From NCBI GenBank assembly GCA_023151335.1, contig JAKLJF010000177.1, forward strand, positions 1 to 8,741: a DNA stretch of 8,741 nucleotides, read 5' to 3'. The notes under the pieces are model-generated. The model saw only the letters and a list, made by a program, of their open reading frames with translations, searched no databases and was not told where the DNA came from. Positions 1-6,667 of the stretch are shown in pieces. Positions within the stretch are counted from its first letter, which is position 1. The number at the start of each line of letters is the position of its first letter. The position numbers and the translations under genes were made by a program. The stretch comes from Thermoanaerobaculia bacterium (GTDB lineage: Bacteria; Bacteroidota; Bacteroidia; Chitinophagales; Saprospiraceae).

Positions 1-7
1 TTTCAGC

Positions 8-277
8 ATGAAAAATCACCAATTGTTCCTCGATACTTATGCTCAAATCGAAGACGAAAAAGAGCGTTTGGGTTTTTTGCGAGGCTATCTTTTTGCGTTA
101 TCTCCGAAGGAGATGACCGATTTTATGCTGGCGAATTTTGATTCAGGCTTCCTGGCTTATGAACAGGTTTTTACCGCGGGCTCGGAGCAAGCAAAGAGAG
201 AAGCAAAAAAAGAATTGGAACAAGCTTTTAGCCTGTTGCATGAACGCTCGAAGTCCCCTGCTACCCGGCAACTTTAA
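8..277 (+). CDS. Small hypothetical protein, 89 aa
   Basis: An open frame of 89 codons starting with ATG at base 8 and ending with TAA. I do not recognise the family. The product is hydrophilic and charge-rich, with no signal peptide or membrane segment, and looks mostly alpha-helical. The N-terminal half contains an acidic/basic stretch (IEDEKERLGFLRGYL) followed by a mixed hydrophobic segment. The C-terminal third (about residues 58-80) is rich in K, E, A and L and could form an amphipathic helix or short coiled coil. Coding is supported by sensible amino-acid composition and by the tidy convergent layout with the next gene, whose stop is 25 bases beyond this one. The frame stays open to the window edge upstream of the ATG, so the true start could lie outside the window. 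Function unknown. Confidence 0.6.
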   Translation: MKNHQLFLDTYAQIEDEKERLGFLRGYLFALSPKEMTDFMLANFDSGFLAYEQVFTAGSEQAKREAKKELEQAFSLLHERSKSPATRQL

Positions 278-302
278 TACGAAGTCGGTTCTATGTTAGT
301 AT

Positions 303-1280
303 CTATAACTTCCCGTCCTTATCCGTTTTGACGATATAAACATCGTTGTCGTCATGTCCGCCATTTTCACCGGGGCTGATATTACCTACAAACAAATACC
401 CATCGTCAACCTCGATTACATGTCTGAATGATCCTTCCCTGGTTCCAAATGGAGCATTGTACAAGACGGATTGGCTGGGTGAAACAACTGCAAATTGAGG
501 TTTCATATCATTGGATAAACCGGCGAGAATAAAATGGCCGTCTTCTGTTTGAATAACATCGCCAAGTACAAAGTCAAAGGGCATAGACCAATCGACTTCA
601 AAAAAAACATTTTTTTTAGTTTTAATGAGATATTTCGTATTAATCGACTGTTTCCCTGTAGTAAAAATAAAGCTACCCTCCTTGGTTTGTCTAAATCCAT
701 TGCCATGAAGATAATAATCTGAAAAGGCAAAAGACCCCGGAGTGGAAGAGAAGTCCGTCAACATGGATCCAATAAAAGGTATGTTATTGTTTATTCCAAG
801 CAACCTGTAACTTCCATCTGAAGCCTGGAGGATTTGCCGAAACCAGTCAAAATTTGGAAAAGTAGTTGTTGCGCCAGAGTTCACCTCTTCTTCACGCGTC
901 AGTGAGGAATCAAACCGGGCGACCATTCCTTTCCAGACTTGGTTTTCAAACCGAAATCCGCATACCAATATTTTATCATTATTGATCTTTACAAGATCGT
1001 CTAACCAAAAAACCGAGCTACCGGATGCGCCTTTGTAGGAACGTATATTATCACCGGTTTTTCCATTAATTTTAATTAATTCATTAGCTCCGTAGCCTGC
1101 CAGGATAAAATTTCCATCAGAGAGTTCAACCGCGGCAAAGGCGTTGTCGCCATCGCTCCCGCCAAAATGACGTTCAAAAGTAGCCGTAGGCACATCGCCC
1201 AATTCTATTTTCTCCAGATTACAAGACAACACTATGCCATAGATTATCAAAACCAAATGCGCAAAGGTAGTTTTTTTCAT
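303..1280 (-). CDS. Predicted lipoprotein with six beta-propeller-like repeats
   Basis: A 325-aa product if translation starts at the ATG at 1278-1280. I prefer this start because it gives a canonical lipoprotein signal: MKK, a hydrophobic core, then a lipobox (IVLS followed by Cys20). An upstream ATG at 1311-1313 would add 11 residues and spoil the signal. The mature part has six copies of a pattern resembling 'x-x-D-G-x-x-I-L-A-G', near residues 50-63, 95-108, 148-162, 196-208, 241-254 and 287-300. Their period is 45-53 residues, which suggests a six-bladed propeller. The end (VYIVKTDKDGKL) resembles the blade-closing strand of Bacteroidota 'SDGGYIIAG'-type surface proteins. The likely place is the outer membrane or periplasm, in a binding or scaffold role; no catalytic motif is visible. 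The gene is clearly AT-richer than its neighbours, which may mean transfer or weak expression. Confidence 0.75.
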   Translation of the reverse strand: MKKTTFAHLVLIIYGIVLSCNLEKIELGDVPTATFERHFGGSDGDNAFAAVELSDGNFILAGYGANELIKINGKTGDNIRSYKGASGSSVFWLDDLVKINNDKILVCGFRFENQVWKGMVARFDSSLTREEEVNSGATTTFPNFDWFRQILQASDGSYRLLGINNNIPFIGSMLTDFSSTPGSFAFSDYYLHGNGFRQTKEGSFIFTTGKQSINTKYLIKTKKNVFFEVDWSMPFDFVLGDVIQTEDGHFILAGLSNDMKPQFAVVSPSQSVLYNAPFGTREGSFRHVIEVDDGYLFVGNISPGENGGHDDNDVYIVKTDKDGKL

Positions 1281-1310
1281 AATTGGAATTTTTAGCATAC
1301 GAGGTTGAAA

Positions 1311-1328
1311 CATATCCGGCCGGATATG
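1311..1328. repeat. Perfect 18-bp palindrome upstream of the lipoprotein gene
   Basis: CATATCCGGCCGGATATG reads identically on both strands with no spacer. It lies 31-48 bases upstream of the preferred lipoprotein start, in the 131-base gap between that gene and gmhA. A dyad of this length at this distance could be an operator for a dimeric regulator, or part of a 5' untranslated region. No regulator gene is adjacent. The rest of the gap is AT-rich, and I could not place a convincing Bacteroidota promoter (TAnnTTTG) in it. Confidence 0.45.
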
Positions 1329-1390
1329 CCTTAGTTTATATGGGCTAAAAATAATAGCAGAATAGCTAATTTGCTAACCTTGAGCGAAAT

Positions 1391-1407
1391 CCGACGGATT
1401 TTGTCGG
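1391..1407 (-). terminator. Weak possible terminator after gmhA
   Basis: Read on the minus strand, CCGAC and GTCGG form a 5-bp stem around a 7-base loop (AAAATCC), starting a few bases after the gmhA stop codon. The stem is followed by ATTTCG, a poor U-tract. Its position at the end of a presumed operon is suitable, but the hairpin is short and could be chance. Confidence 0.25.
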
Positions 1408-1411
1408 GAAA

Positions 1412-1987
1412 TTACCCAAAAATGGCCCGCTCTACTGCCTCGCACAAAATATGTCCGATGAGTATATGCGCTTCCTGTATTCGCGGCGTATCGGTGGATG
1501 GCACATTCAGTAACACGGTGCAAAGCCCGGCCATACGCCCGCCCGTGGCGCCGGTGAGCCCGATGACAGCCATGTCGCGGGCGCGGGCTTTTTCTATGGC
1601 ATTCAATACACTTGTTGAATTGCCGGAGGTGCTGATGGCTACCAGCACGTCGCCGGGCCGGCCGGCGGCCTCCACCATGCGGGCGAACACGTGATCGTAC
1701 CCATAGTCGTTGGCCACGGCGGTGAGGTAGGAAGTATTGACGTGCAGGGCTTCGGCGTACAGGGGCGGGCGGTCGGTATAAAAGCGCCCCGACAATTCGG
1801 CGGCGATGTGCTGGGCGTCTGCCGCGCTGCCGCCATTGCCGCAGAAAAGGACTTTCCCGTCGCGGCGGAAAGTCTCGATCAGTATTTGCGCGGCCCGGTC
1901 TATTTTTTCCAGAAAGCCGTCATCCGTCAGAATGGCCTGTTTCACGGCGATACTTTCCCGGATGGATTTTATCGTTATGTCGTTCAT
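1412..1987 (-). CDS. gmhA: Phosphoheptose isomerase GmhA (sedoheptulose 7-phosphate isomerase)
   Basis: The 191-aa length matches the usual ~190 aa of GmhA. The enzyme converts D-sedoheptulose 7-phosphate to D-glycero-D-manno-heptose 7-phosphate in the cytoplasm, the first step towards activated heptose for LPS core or other surface glycans. The sequence shows a single SIS domain with the phosphate-binding motif FCGNGGSAADAQH (residues 48-60), AELSGR (63-68), the family-typical VANDYGYDHVFAR (91-103), the second SIS motif AISTSGNS (117-124), and RIQEAHILIGHI near the end. Glu64 and His179 correspond to the catalytic pair known in E. coli GmhA; His60 and Gln171 fit the metal-site positions. 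Its ATG directly follows the TAA of the upstream isoprenoid synthase-like gene, so the two are probably translated together. DiaA-type SIS proteins are an alternative, but the conserved catalytic residues favour GmhA. No hldE or gmhB is in the window. Confidence 0.93.
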   Translation of the reverse strand: MNDITIKSIRESIAVKQAILTDDGFLEKIDRAAQILIETFRRDGKVLFCGNGGSAADAQHIAAELSGRFYTDRPPLYAEALHVNTSYLTAVANDYGYDHVFARMVEAAGRPGDVLVAISTSGNSTSVLNAIEKARARDMAVIGLTGATGGRMAGLCTVLLNVPSTDTPRIQEAHILIGHILCEAVERAIFG

Positions 1988-2962
1988 TTACAATAGTTTG
2001 CTAAATAGTTTCAGCGCGGCCCGCAGGCGGTTTCCGGTTTGTTCCATATCCACTACCATGTCGCGGCGCTTGCCGAGCGGCAAAGTTCCGTGCTTTTTTT
2101 GCAAATCGCGGTAATGATCCAGGCAAACCCGCGTGATACTGACCAGAAAATGAACGGCGCGCAGGGCGGTTTCCACTTGCAGGCGGGGGTAAGGCGTTTG
2201 CCGGAAAGCATGGATCGTGATCCCGGTTTGCCGGTCGAAATATTGTTGCAACACCGGCAGCTTGTTTTGTTCGCATAAAAGGGTTGCCAGGGTGGCGATG
2301 CCGTTTTGCCGGTCGAACCAGAGGTCGAAAATGTCGTCGCAGAGCTGTATAAGAGCGCCGAACTGAAATAAAGCCGCCAGTTCGGCCTCCGGAAGAGGAT
2401 GGTCCAGCAAGCGGCGGAAAAGCAACACTGAGCAGCCGCCTTTTTCAGCCGTCAGGCACTGCAATTCCTCCAAAGGCAAGGCTTGGCCGTTTTGTTGTCT
2501 TCCGTCGGTTTCCAGCTTGAACACCCGGTGCAGGAAGCTTTTGAATCCGGGCAGATTTTCCGGCGGTAAATCCCGGTATAACGTATGGAGTAAATGTACG
2601 GCTGTGCCGCCGGGGTCGGCCGCTTGTCCGTATTGTTCGGGGTCGCCGGGAGGGGCGGCTGAACCGTCGTGGTGGCGGAAAGTATCCGCCAGGTCGTCGA
2701 AAAAACAGGCCAGGGCAGAGAGTTGGCTGTATCGCCGTTTTTCTGCCCGGTTTCGGGAGTAGCCGCGCAGGAGGCAAAAAACGGCGGCCAGGTAAGTTGT
2801 GCCGTAAAAATAGTGTTTCCAGCGCCGGATTTGCCGCTCCGGCCACGCGTTGGAAGCTGGTAACGAGAGGTCGCCCCGGGCACATCGCCGGAAATACCAG
2901 GACGCCTTTGCAAAAGCGCCTGCCAAGGCGATGCCGGCGCGAAAGAGATATATCCAATGCAC
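1988..2962 (-). CDS. Class I isoprenoid synthase-like protein (squalene/phytoene synthase fold)
   Basis: A 324-aa predicted all-helical protein. Two Asp-rich motifs are placed as in trans-isoprenyl synthases: FFDDLAD at residues 87-93, and LIQLCDDIFDLWFD at 204-217. These normally bind Mg2+ and a prenyl diphosphate. LTAEKGGCSVLLF (170-182) precedes the second motif, as in the squalene/phytoene synthase superfamily. Length and spacing suit class 1 isoprenoid biosynthesis enzymes seen in Bacteroidota; the substrate cannot be told. The product could be a head-to-head C30/C40 chain, a terpene, or a prenyl lipid. The start is GTG at 2960-2962. There is no in-frame ATG until residue 302, so a non-ATG start is required unless translation begins further upstream. 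The gene follows the acyltransferase across a large hairpin and abuts gmhA (TAA then ATG). No other carotenoid or hopanoid genes are in the window. Confidence 0.75.
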   Translation of the reverse strand: MHWIYLFRAGIALAGAFAKASWYFRRCARGDLSLPASNAWPERQIRRWKHYFYGTTYLAAVFCLLRGYSRNRAEKRRYSQLSALACFFDDLADTFRHHDGSAAPPGDPEQYGQAADPGGTAVHLLHTLYRDLPPENLPGFKSFLHRVFKLETDGRQQNGQALPLEELQCLTAEKGGCSVLLFRRLLDHPLPEAELAALFQFGALIQLCDDIFDLWFDRQNGIATLATLLCEQNKLPVLQQYFDRQTGITIHAFRQTPYPRLQVETALRAVHFLVSITRVCLDHYRDLQKKHGTLPLGKRRDMVVDMEQTGNRLRAALKLFSKLL

Positions 2963-2968
2963 TGGTGG

Positions 2969-3049
2969 TTGATTTGTTGATTTGTTGATTTGTTGATTTG
3001 AGGGCCCTGCCCGAAGCCCCTCAAATCAACAAATCAACAAATCAACAAA
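2969..3049. repeat. Octamer-built inverted repeat (32-bp perfect stem) between two operon genes
   Basis: The left arm is four exact tandem copies of TTGATTTG (2969-3000). The right arm is three and a half copies of its complement CAAATCAA (3022-3049). Including the adjoining AGGG/CCCT, bases 2973-3004 pair perfectly with 3018-3049, giving a 32-bp stem with a 13-base loop (3005-3017). The hairpin starts 2 bases after the acyltransferase stop codon and ends 10 bases before the GTG of the isoprenoid synthase-like gene, so it fills the intergenic gap. There is no U-tract, so it is not a standard terminator. Read on the minus strand, the first arm carries a TGA every 8 bases and therefore stops all three frames. 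Confidence 0.9.
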
Positions 3050-3051
3050 CC

Positions 3052-4107
3052 TCAGGTGATTTTCTTCCCGCCCGGCAAGGCCTGGATAAACGATACGACC
3101 ATGAAGGTGGTGAGGCTTACCAGGGCAATGAGTATGGGCAGCGTCTTTGCGGGGTGTGCCACGCTATGCCAGTAGCCGCATTGCGCCCACCAGTCCATGA
3201 CAAATATGTGCGCCAGGTAAATGCCGAAGCTGGCCGCCGCAAATTTTTGTTCCACTTCCAGCAATGGCCGTTCGTTCCAGGCATGGCGCGCCAGTAAAAA
3301 CCAGCCGGCTGCCGGCAGCGTGACGTTGATCGTGAGATAGTCGTAAAAATAGGGTTGGAACGCGCCTTTGGCCACGCTGTGCCAGTAACCGCCTGCGGCG
3401 GTGACAACCGTGCCGGCAATGATCAACGCCCAGGCCAGCCACCGTACCTGCGGTCGTGACAGACGCCAGGGCGAGATGCCCTGCACTGCCGGCGTTTCGC
3501 CGGCCAGCACTTTGTTGCCGAGGTAATACCCCAGCACGAAATGCCCCAATTGATTGGTAAATAATTCAAAATATAAGCCGATCCGAACCTCGAAAAAGAC
3601 GCTTAAAAACTTGTAAATCCAGGTGCCAAGGGCGCACACGGCAAAAAAATACCAATAGTCTTTTTCCTGCGCCTGACGTACCCAGGGGCGCAGGATGGGG
3701 TAGGTGAGGTAGAGCCCCAGGATGAGATAGATGAACCAGAGGTGGTAATGTACGGGACCTTCTATCATTTTCTCCATGGCCTGGAGCAGGGTTGCCGGGT
3801 CATGGTGGGCGATATGCCCGTAGAGCAGATAAGCCGGCATCCAGGCAAGAGCCGGGATGAGTACGCGGGTAAACCTTTTTTTCAGGAAAGAGCCGGTGGG
3901 GTAATCTTTACCCAGCAATAAAAAGCCGCTGAGCATGACGAACAGGTTGACCGAGGGACGGCCCAGGGCATCCCACCAGTTGGCAGCCCACCAGTGCCAG
4001 GTATTAAAATCGGTGTACGTATGCGAAACCGGCGCCGAAACGTGAATGGTGATGACCAAAACGGTGGCCAGGTTGCGAAGGCGGTCAGCCCAAAAGAGGG
4101 ATTGCAT
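3052..4107 (-). CDS. Membrane acyltransferase, acyltransferase-3 family
   Basis: A 351-aa multi-pass inner-membrane protein with roughly ten hydrophobic segments, typical of acyltransferase-3 (OafA/OatA/WecH-like) enzymes. These move acetyl or other short acyl groups across the membrane onto surface polysaccharides, peptidoglycan or lipids. The N-terminal motif is seen as ADRLRNLATVLVITIH, with Arg11 and His22 spaced 11 apart, as for the catalytic Arg and His of the family. Further family features are SVNLFVMLSGFLLL (residues 52-65) and a segment around residues 119-140 containing HLWFIYLILGLYLTYP and ILRP. The acceptor substrate is unknown. It is probably the first gene of an operon with the isoprenoid synthase-like gene and gmhA, which hints at modification of an envelope glycan or glycolipid. 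The start ATG at 4105-4107 places the conserved Arg motif at the usual distance from the N terminus. Confidence 0.9.
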   Translation of the reverse strand: MQSLFWADRLRNLATVLVITIHVSAPVSHTYTDFNTWHWWAANWWDALGRPSVNLFVMLSGFLLLGKDYPTGSFLKKRFTRVLIPALAWMPAYLLYGHIAHHDPATLLQAMEKMIEGPVHYHLWFIYLILGLYLTYPILRPWVRQAQEKDYWYFFAVCALGTWIYKFLSVFFEVRIGLYFELFTNQLGHFVLGYYLGNKVLAGETPAVQGISPWRLSRPQVRWLAWALIIAGTVVTAAGGYWHSVAKGAFQPYFYDYLTINVTLPAAGWFLLARHAWNERPLLEVEQKFAAASFGIYLAHIFVMDWWAQCGYWHSVAHPAKTLPILIALVSLTTFMVVSFIQALPGGKKIT

Positions 4108-4262
4108 TGGCTGCTTTGTTCAATTTCAGTGGCCGGTGGCCGGTCACCCGGAATGATTTTAACGGTTCCCGGTTTTTTTGGACACTGCAAACTGAACACT
4201 TTTTTTTCAAAGTGACAAAACACTTCGATTTTTGTGCTCTTGGCGCCCAATCGTCCGGCTTT
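4108..4262. promoter_or_regulatory. Divergent intergenic region, presumed promoters for acyltransferase operon and permease
   Basis: These 155 bases separate two divergently oriented genes and so should hold promoters for both; this is inference from layout. I could not find a full Bacteroidota promoter. The best -7-like match on + is GATTTTTG near 4227-4234 (consensus TAnnTTTG), without a clear -33 TTG. A small hairpin, CACTTT (4197-4202) with AAAGTG (4209-4214), and a short direct repeat of GGCCGGT near 4130-4145 are visible. Confidence 0.35.
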
Positions 4263-5036
4263 ATGACTTTCGACCTTAGCTTCATTGATTTTTTTCTTTT
4301 CGCCCTTGCCGGCGTCTCTTGTGGTTTGATCAACACATTGGCCGGCAGCGGTTCGCTCATCACTTTGCCCGTTTTTATTTTTATCTGCGGTTTGCCGGCG
4401 CCGGTAGCCAATGGCACCAACCGGGTGGGCGTGCTTTTTCAGGGGATGGTGGGCGCGCGGGGCTTTTTCAAAAAAGACCCTGCCTCTTTTGAAGGTATCT
4501 GGTGGCTGGTCGTGCCGTCGGTACTAGGCGCTGTTGCCGGTTCGCGTATTGCCGTGGGGCTGGATGAAAAAACCATGAATTACACGCTTGGCGGACTGAT
4601 GGTGTTTATGTTCTTCGTACTGCTGCTCAAGCCCGAACGCTGGATCCGCGAATCGGCGCCGGATTCCGGGCGGCGGCGGCATCCGCTCACCCTGTTCGCC
4701 TTTTTCCTGATCGGTATTTACGGCGGCTTCATACAGGCAGGGGTGGGCATATTTATGCTGGCTTGTCTGGTGCTGGTTGGTAAATATAGTCTGCGCGCTG
4801 CCAACGGGATCAAGGTGTTGCTCGTGGCGATATTCACCGTGCCGGCGCTGGCCGTGTTTGTGTACTACGGGCAGGTGCATTGGGTGTACGGACTGCTGAT
4901 GGCCGTATTCCAGTCTGCGGGCGCCTGGTTGGGCGTACAGTTTGCCGCCCGCGTCCCAAATGCCAACCTGTGGATTTACCGGCTGCTGCTGGCCGTGGTT
5001 GTCGTGTCGGGCGTGAAGTTATTTATAGGCGCTTGA
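4263..5036 (+). CDS. TauE/SafE family membrane permease
   Basis: A 257-aa integral membrane protein with seven or eight hydrophobic segments and the two-fold internal repeat of the TauE/SafE family. The first half has NTLAGSGSLITLP (residues 24-36) followed by PVANGTNRVGVLFQ (47-60). The second half has GGFIQAGVGIFMLACLVLV (154-172) followed by RAANGIKVLL (178-187). Members export sulfite, sulfoacetate or related small organic anions, or act in sulfur or metal metabolism; the substrate here cannot be assigned. I chose the ATG at 4263 rather than the in-frame ATG at 4107. The extra 52 residues are not family-like, and the 4107 codon overlaps the start of the divergent acyltransferase gene. The stop lies 17 bases from the stop of the convergent glycosyl hydrolase gene. 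No sulfur-metabolism genes are nearby. Confidence 0.88.
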   Translation: MTFDLSFIDFFLFALAGVSCGLINTLAGSGSLITLPVFIFICGLPAPVANGTNRVGVLFQGMVGARGFFKKDPASFEGIWWLVVPSVLGAVAGSRIAVGLDEKTMNYTLGGLMVFMFFVLLLKPERWIRESAPDSGRRRHPLTLFAFFLIGIYGGFIQAGVGIFMLACLVLVGKYSLRAANGIKVLLVAIFTVPALAVFVYYGQVHWVYGLLMAVFQSAGAWLGVQFAARVPNANLWIYRLLLAVVVVSGVKLFIGA

Positions 5037-5053
5037 GCGACTTCATTAAAAAA

Positions 5054-6667
5054 TTAAAACAGGAACCCAAAAAACTTCTTCTTCTTTTTAGCGCCCTTTT
5101 TGGTCTTTTTCACCACCACCGGGTCGCTGGAATAACTTTCCACGTTATAGCGGTTGTAGGCGATCACCACGTAGGTATAATACTCTCCCTCGGCCGCGGT
5201 GGGGTCTTCAAATATCCATTTTTCGGTGTAAAAAGGCGTGTATGTCAGCAGATTGCGTGGATTCTGGAAATCGCCCACACTTTGACCGTCGAAGCGGTAA
5301 ATGGCGAAATAGTAGGGGTTTTCATCCGGGATGCCGATGTCGCAGGCATGCCAGGCGAGTTTGACCGTGCTGACCGAACCGCCTACCCGGCAGATTTGCG
5401 GGGTAGCCGGCGGGGCTTTGGACAGCCAGGCCATACCGGGCGTTCGCGATTGGTTGGGGAATAGTGTGTTGATGATGGAATCCTGTACGCCCAGGGGGTT
5501 GCGCAGGAGGGGTTTGGCCGAAAAGAAGAGGCTGCCCTGCACCATGCCGTTGTTCCGGTTGAGGGCGACCTGGCGGTTTATTTCGTCGGGTTTGGTCCAG
5601 TTGGGGTCATTGGGAAAATTATTGATCTTGTAGGCGGCATGGCCGGCGTACAGGTGTTTGCCAAAGGTGCGTTTGCTCCACCAGTCGATCAGGATTTCAT
5701 AATCGGCCGGGCCGAAACCGATGCTCCAGTAGATCTGGGGCGCTACGTAGTCGATCCAGCCGTTTTGCAGCCATTTCACCACATCGGCATACAAGTCGTC
5801 GTAGCAGGTGATGCCTGCGCGGGTTTGTGAGCCGTTGATGGGGTCCTGGTCGGCGTTACGCCACACCCCGAACGGACTTACCCCGAAACGCACATAGGGT
5901 TTGATGCCTTTGATCATTTTGGAAACACCCTCGATGAGCCGGTCTACGTTATCGCGGCGCCAATCTTCGATCTTGACGAAGCCGCGCGGATCGGCGGCAA
6001 AATCGTTGTAATCCTGGAGCATCTGGTTGGGCTCCTTATAGGGATAGAAATAATCGTCGAAGTGAATGCCGTCAATATCGTAGCGCACTACCACTTCCCT
6101 GACGACATTGATCAGGTGCTGGCGAACCAGGGCGCTGGCGGGATTGAAATAGTAGCGGTTGCCATACCGGAAAAACCACCCGGCCTTGCGGTTATCGGGC
6201 AGGGCGCGCAGCGGGTGGTTGGGCGCAAGGCTGGCCGTGTCGAGATCGAAGGACGCGCGGTAGGGGTTCATCCAGGCGTGAAATTCCATGCGCCGGCTGT
6301 GCGCCGATTTGATCATGTATTCCAGGGGGTCGTACATGGGCTCCGGGGCAAGGCCCTGTTGGCCGGTCAGGTATTTGCTCCAGGGTACCACGGCCGAGGG
6401 ATAAAAGGCATCGCCTGCCGGGCGGATCTGTACAAAAACAGCGTTCATGCCCATGGCTTTCAGCACATCGAGCAGGCTGTCGAACTCCATTTGCTGGCGT
6501 TCGGGCGGAAGTCCCGGCATGGAAGGCCAATCGATATTGGCGACGGTTGCAATCCAAACGCCGCGCAATTCTGCGGTCGGCAGTGGCTGCTGCGCGGAAA
6601 CAGAAAAAGAGCAAAAGAACAGGAAAAACGTAGCCAAAAAGCCGCGAACTGACATGGATCGGATCAT
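5054..6667 (-). CDS. Secreted GHL10-family glycosyl hydrolase (DigH/YddW-like) with Fn3-like C-terminus
   Basis: A 537-aa protein with a Sec signal peptide (hydrophobic core to about residue 22, cleavage likely after SVSA25). A GHL10 (DUF187-type) TIM-barrel domain spans about residues 33-390. It shows ELRGVWIATVANIDWPS (33-49), FVQIRPAGDAFYPS (78-91), MEFHAWMNPYR (127-137), YDIDGIHFDDYFYPY (196-210) with the acidic cluster likely at the active site, and YVAPQIYWS (307-315). The E. coli relative DigH/YddW is reported to cleave glycan strands stripped of peptides, so a peptidoglycan or other envelope glycan substrate is plausible but unproven. Residues about 416-519 look like a fibronectin type III-like beta domain. 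The protein ends in a strongly basic tail (KKTKKGAKKKKKFFGFLF). An alternative start is Met5 at 6655; both keep the signal peptide. Confidence 0.9.
   Translation of the reverse strand: MIRSMSVRGFLATFFLFFCSFSVSAQQPLPTAELRGVWIATVANIDWPSMPGLPPERQQMEFDSLLDVLKAMGMNAVFVQIRPAGDAFYPSAVVPWSKYLTGQQGLAPEPMYDPLEYMIKSAHSRRMEFHAWMNPYRASFDLDTASLAPNHPLRALPDNRKAGWFFRYGNRYYFNPASALVRQHLINVVREVVVRYDIDGIHFDDYFYPYKEPNQMLQDYNDFAADPRGFVKIEDWRRDNVDRLIEGVSKMIKGIKPYVRFGVSPFGVWRNADQDPINGSQTRAGITCYDDLYADVVKWLQNGWIDYVAPQIYWSIGFGPADYEILIDWWSKRTFGKHLYAGHAAYKINNFPNDPNWTKPDEINRQVALNRNNGMVQGSLFFSAKPLLRNPLGVQDSIINTLFPNQSRTPGMAWLSKAPPATPQICRVGGSVSTVKLAWHACDIGIPDENPYYFAIYRFDGQSVGDFQNPRNLLTYTPFYTEKWIFEDPTAAEGEYYTYVVIAYNRYNVESYSSDPVVVKKTKKGAKKKKKFFGFLF

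Noticed and set aside
2445..3024. Two overlapping minus-strand frames (170 and 190 codons) across the isoprenoid synthase-like gene and the repeat
   Set aside because: They are rich in Pro, Arg and Thr and lack motifs, while the third frame has two Asp-rich motifs in proper spacing. One of them starts inside the repeat region.
2969..3049. Octamer repeat considered as a CRISPR array
   Set aside because: The units are 8 bases, contiguous, without spacers, and arranged as an inverted pair. No cas genes are present.
4107..4262. N-terminal 52-residue extension of the TauE/SafE protein
   Set aside because: The extension is not membrane- or family-like, and its start codon overlaps the start of the divergent acyltransferase gene.
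6062..6652. A 196-codon open frame on the plus strand within the glycosyl hydrolase gene
   Set aside because: The opposite strand carries conserved GHL10 motifs along the whole length; this frame is composition-driven.
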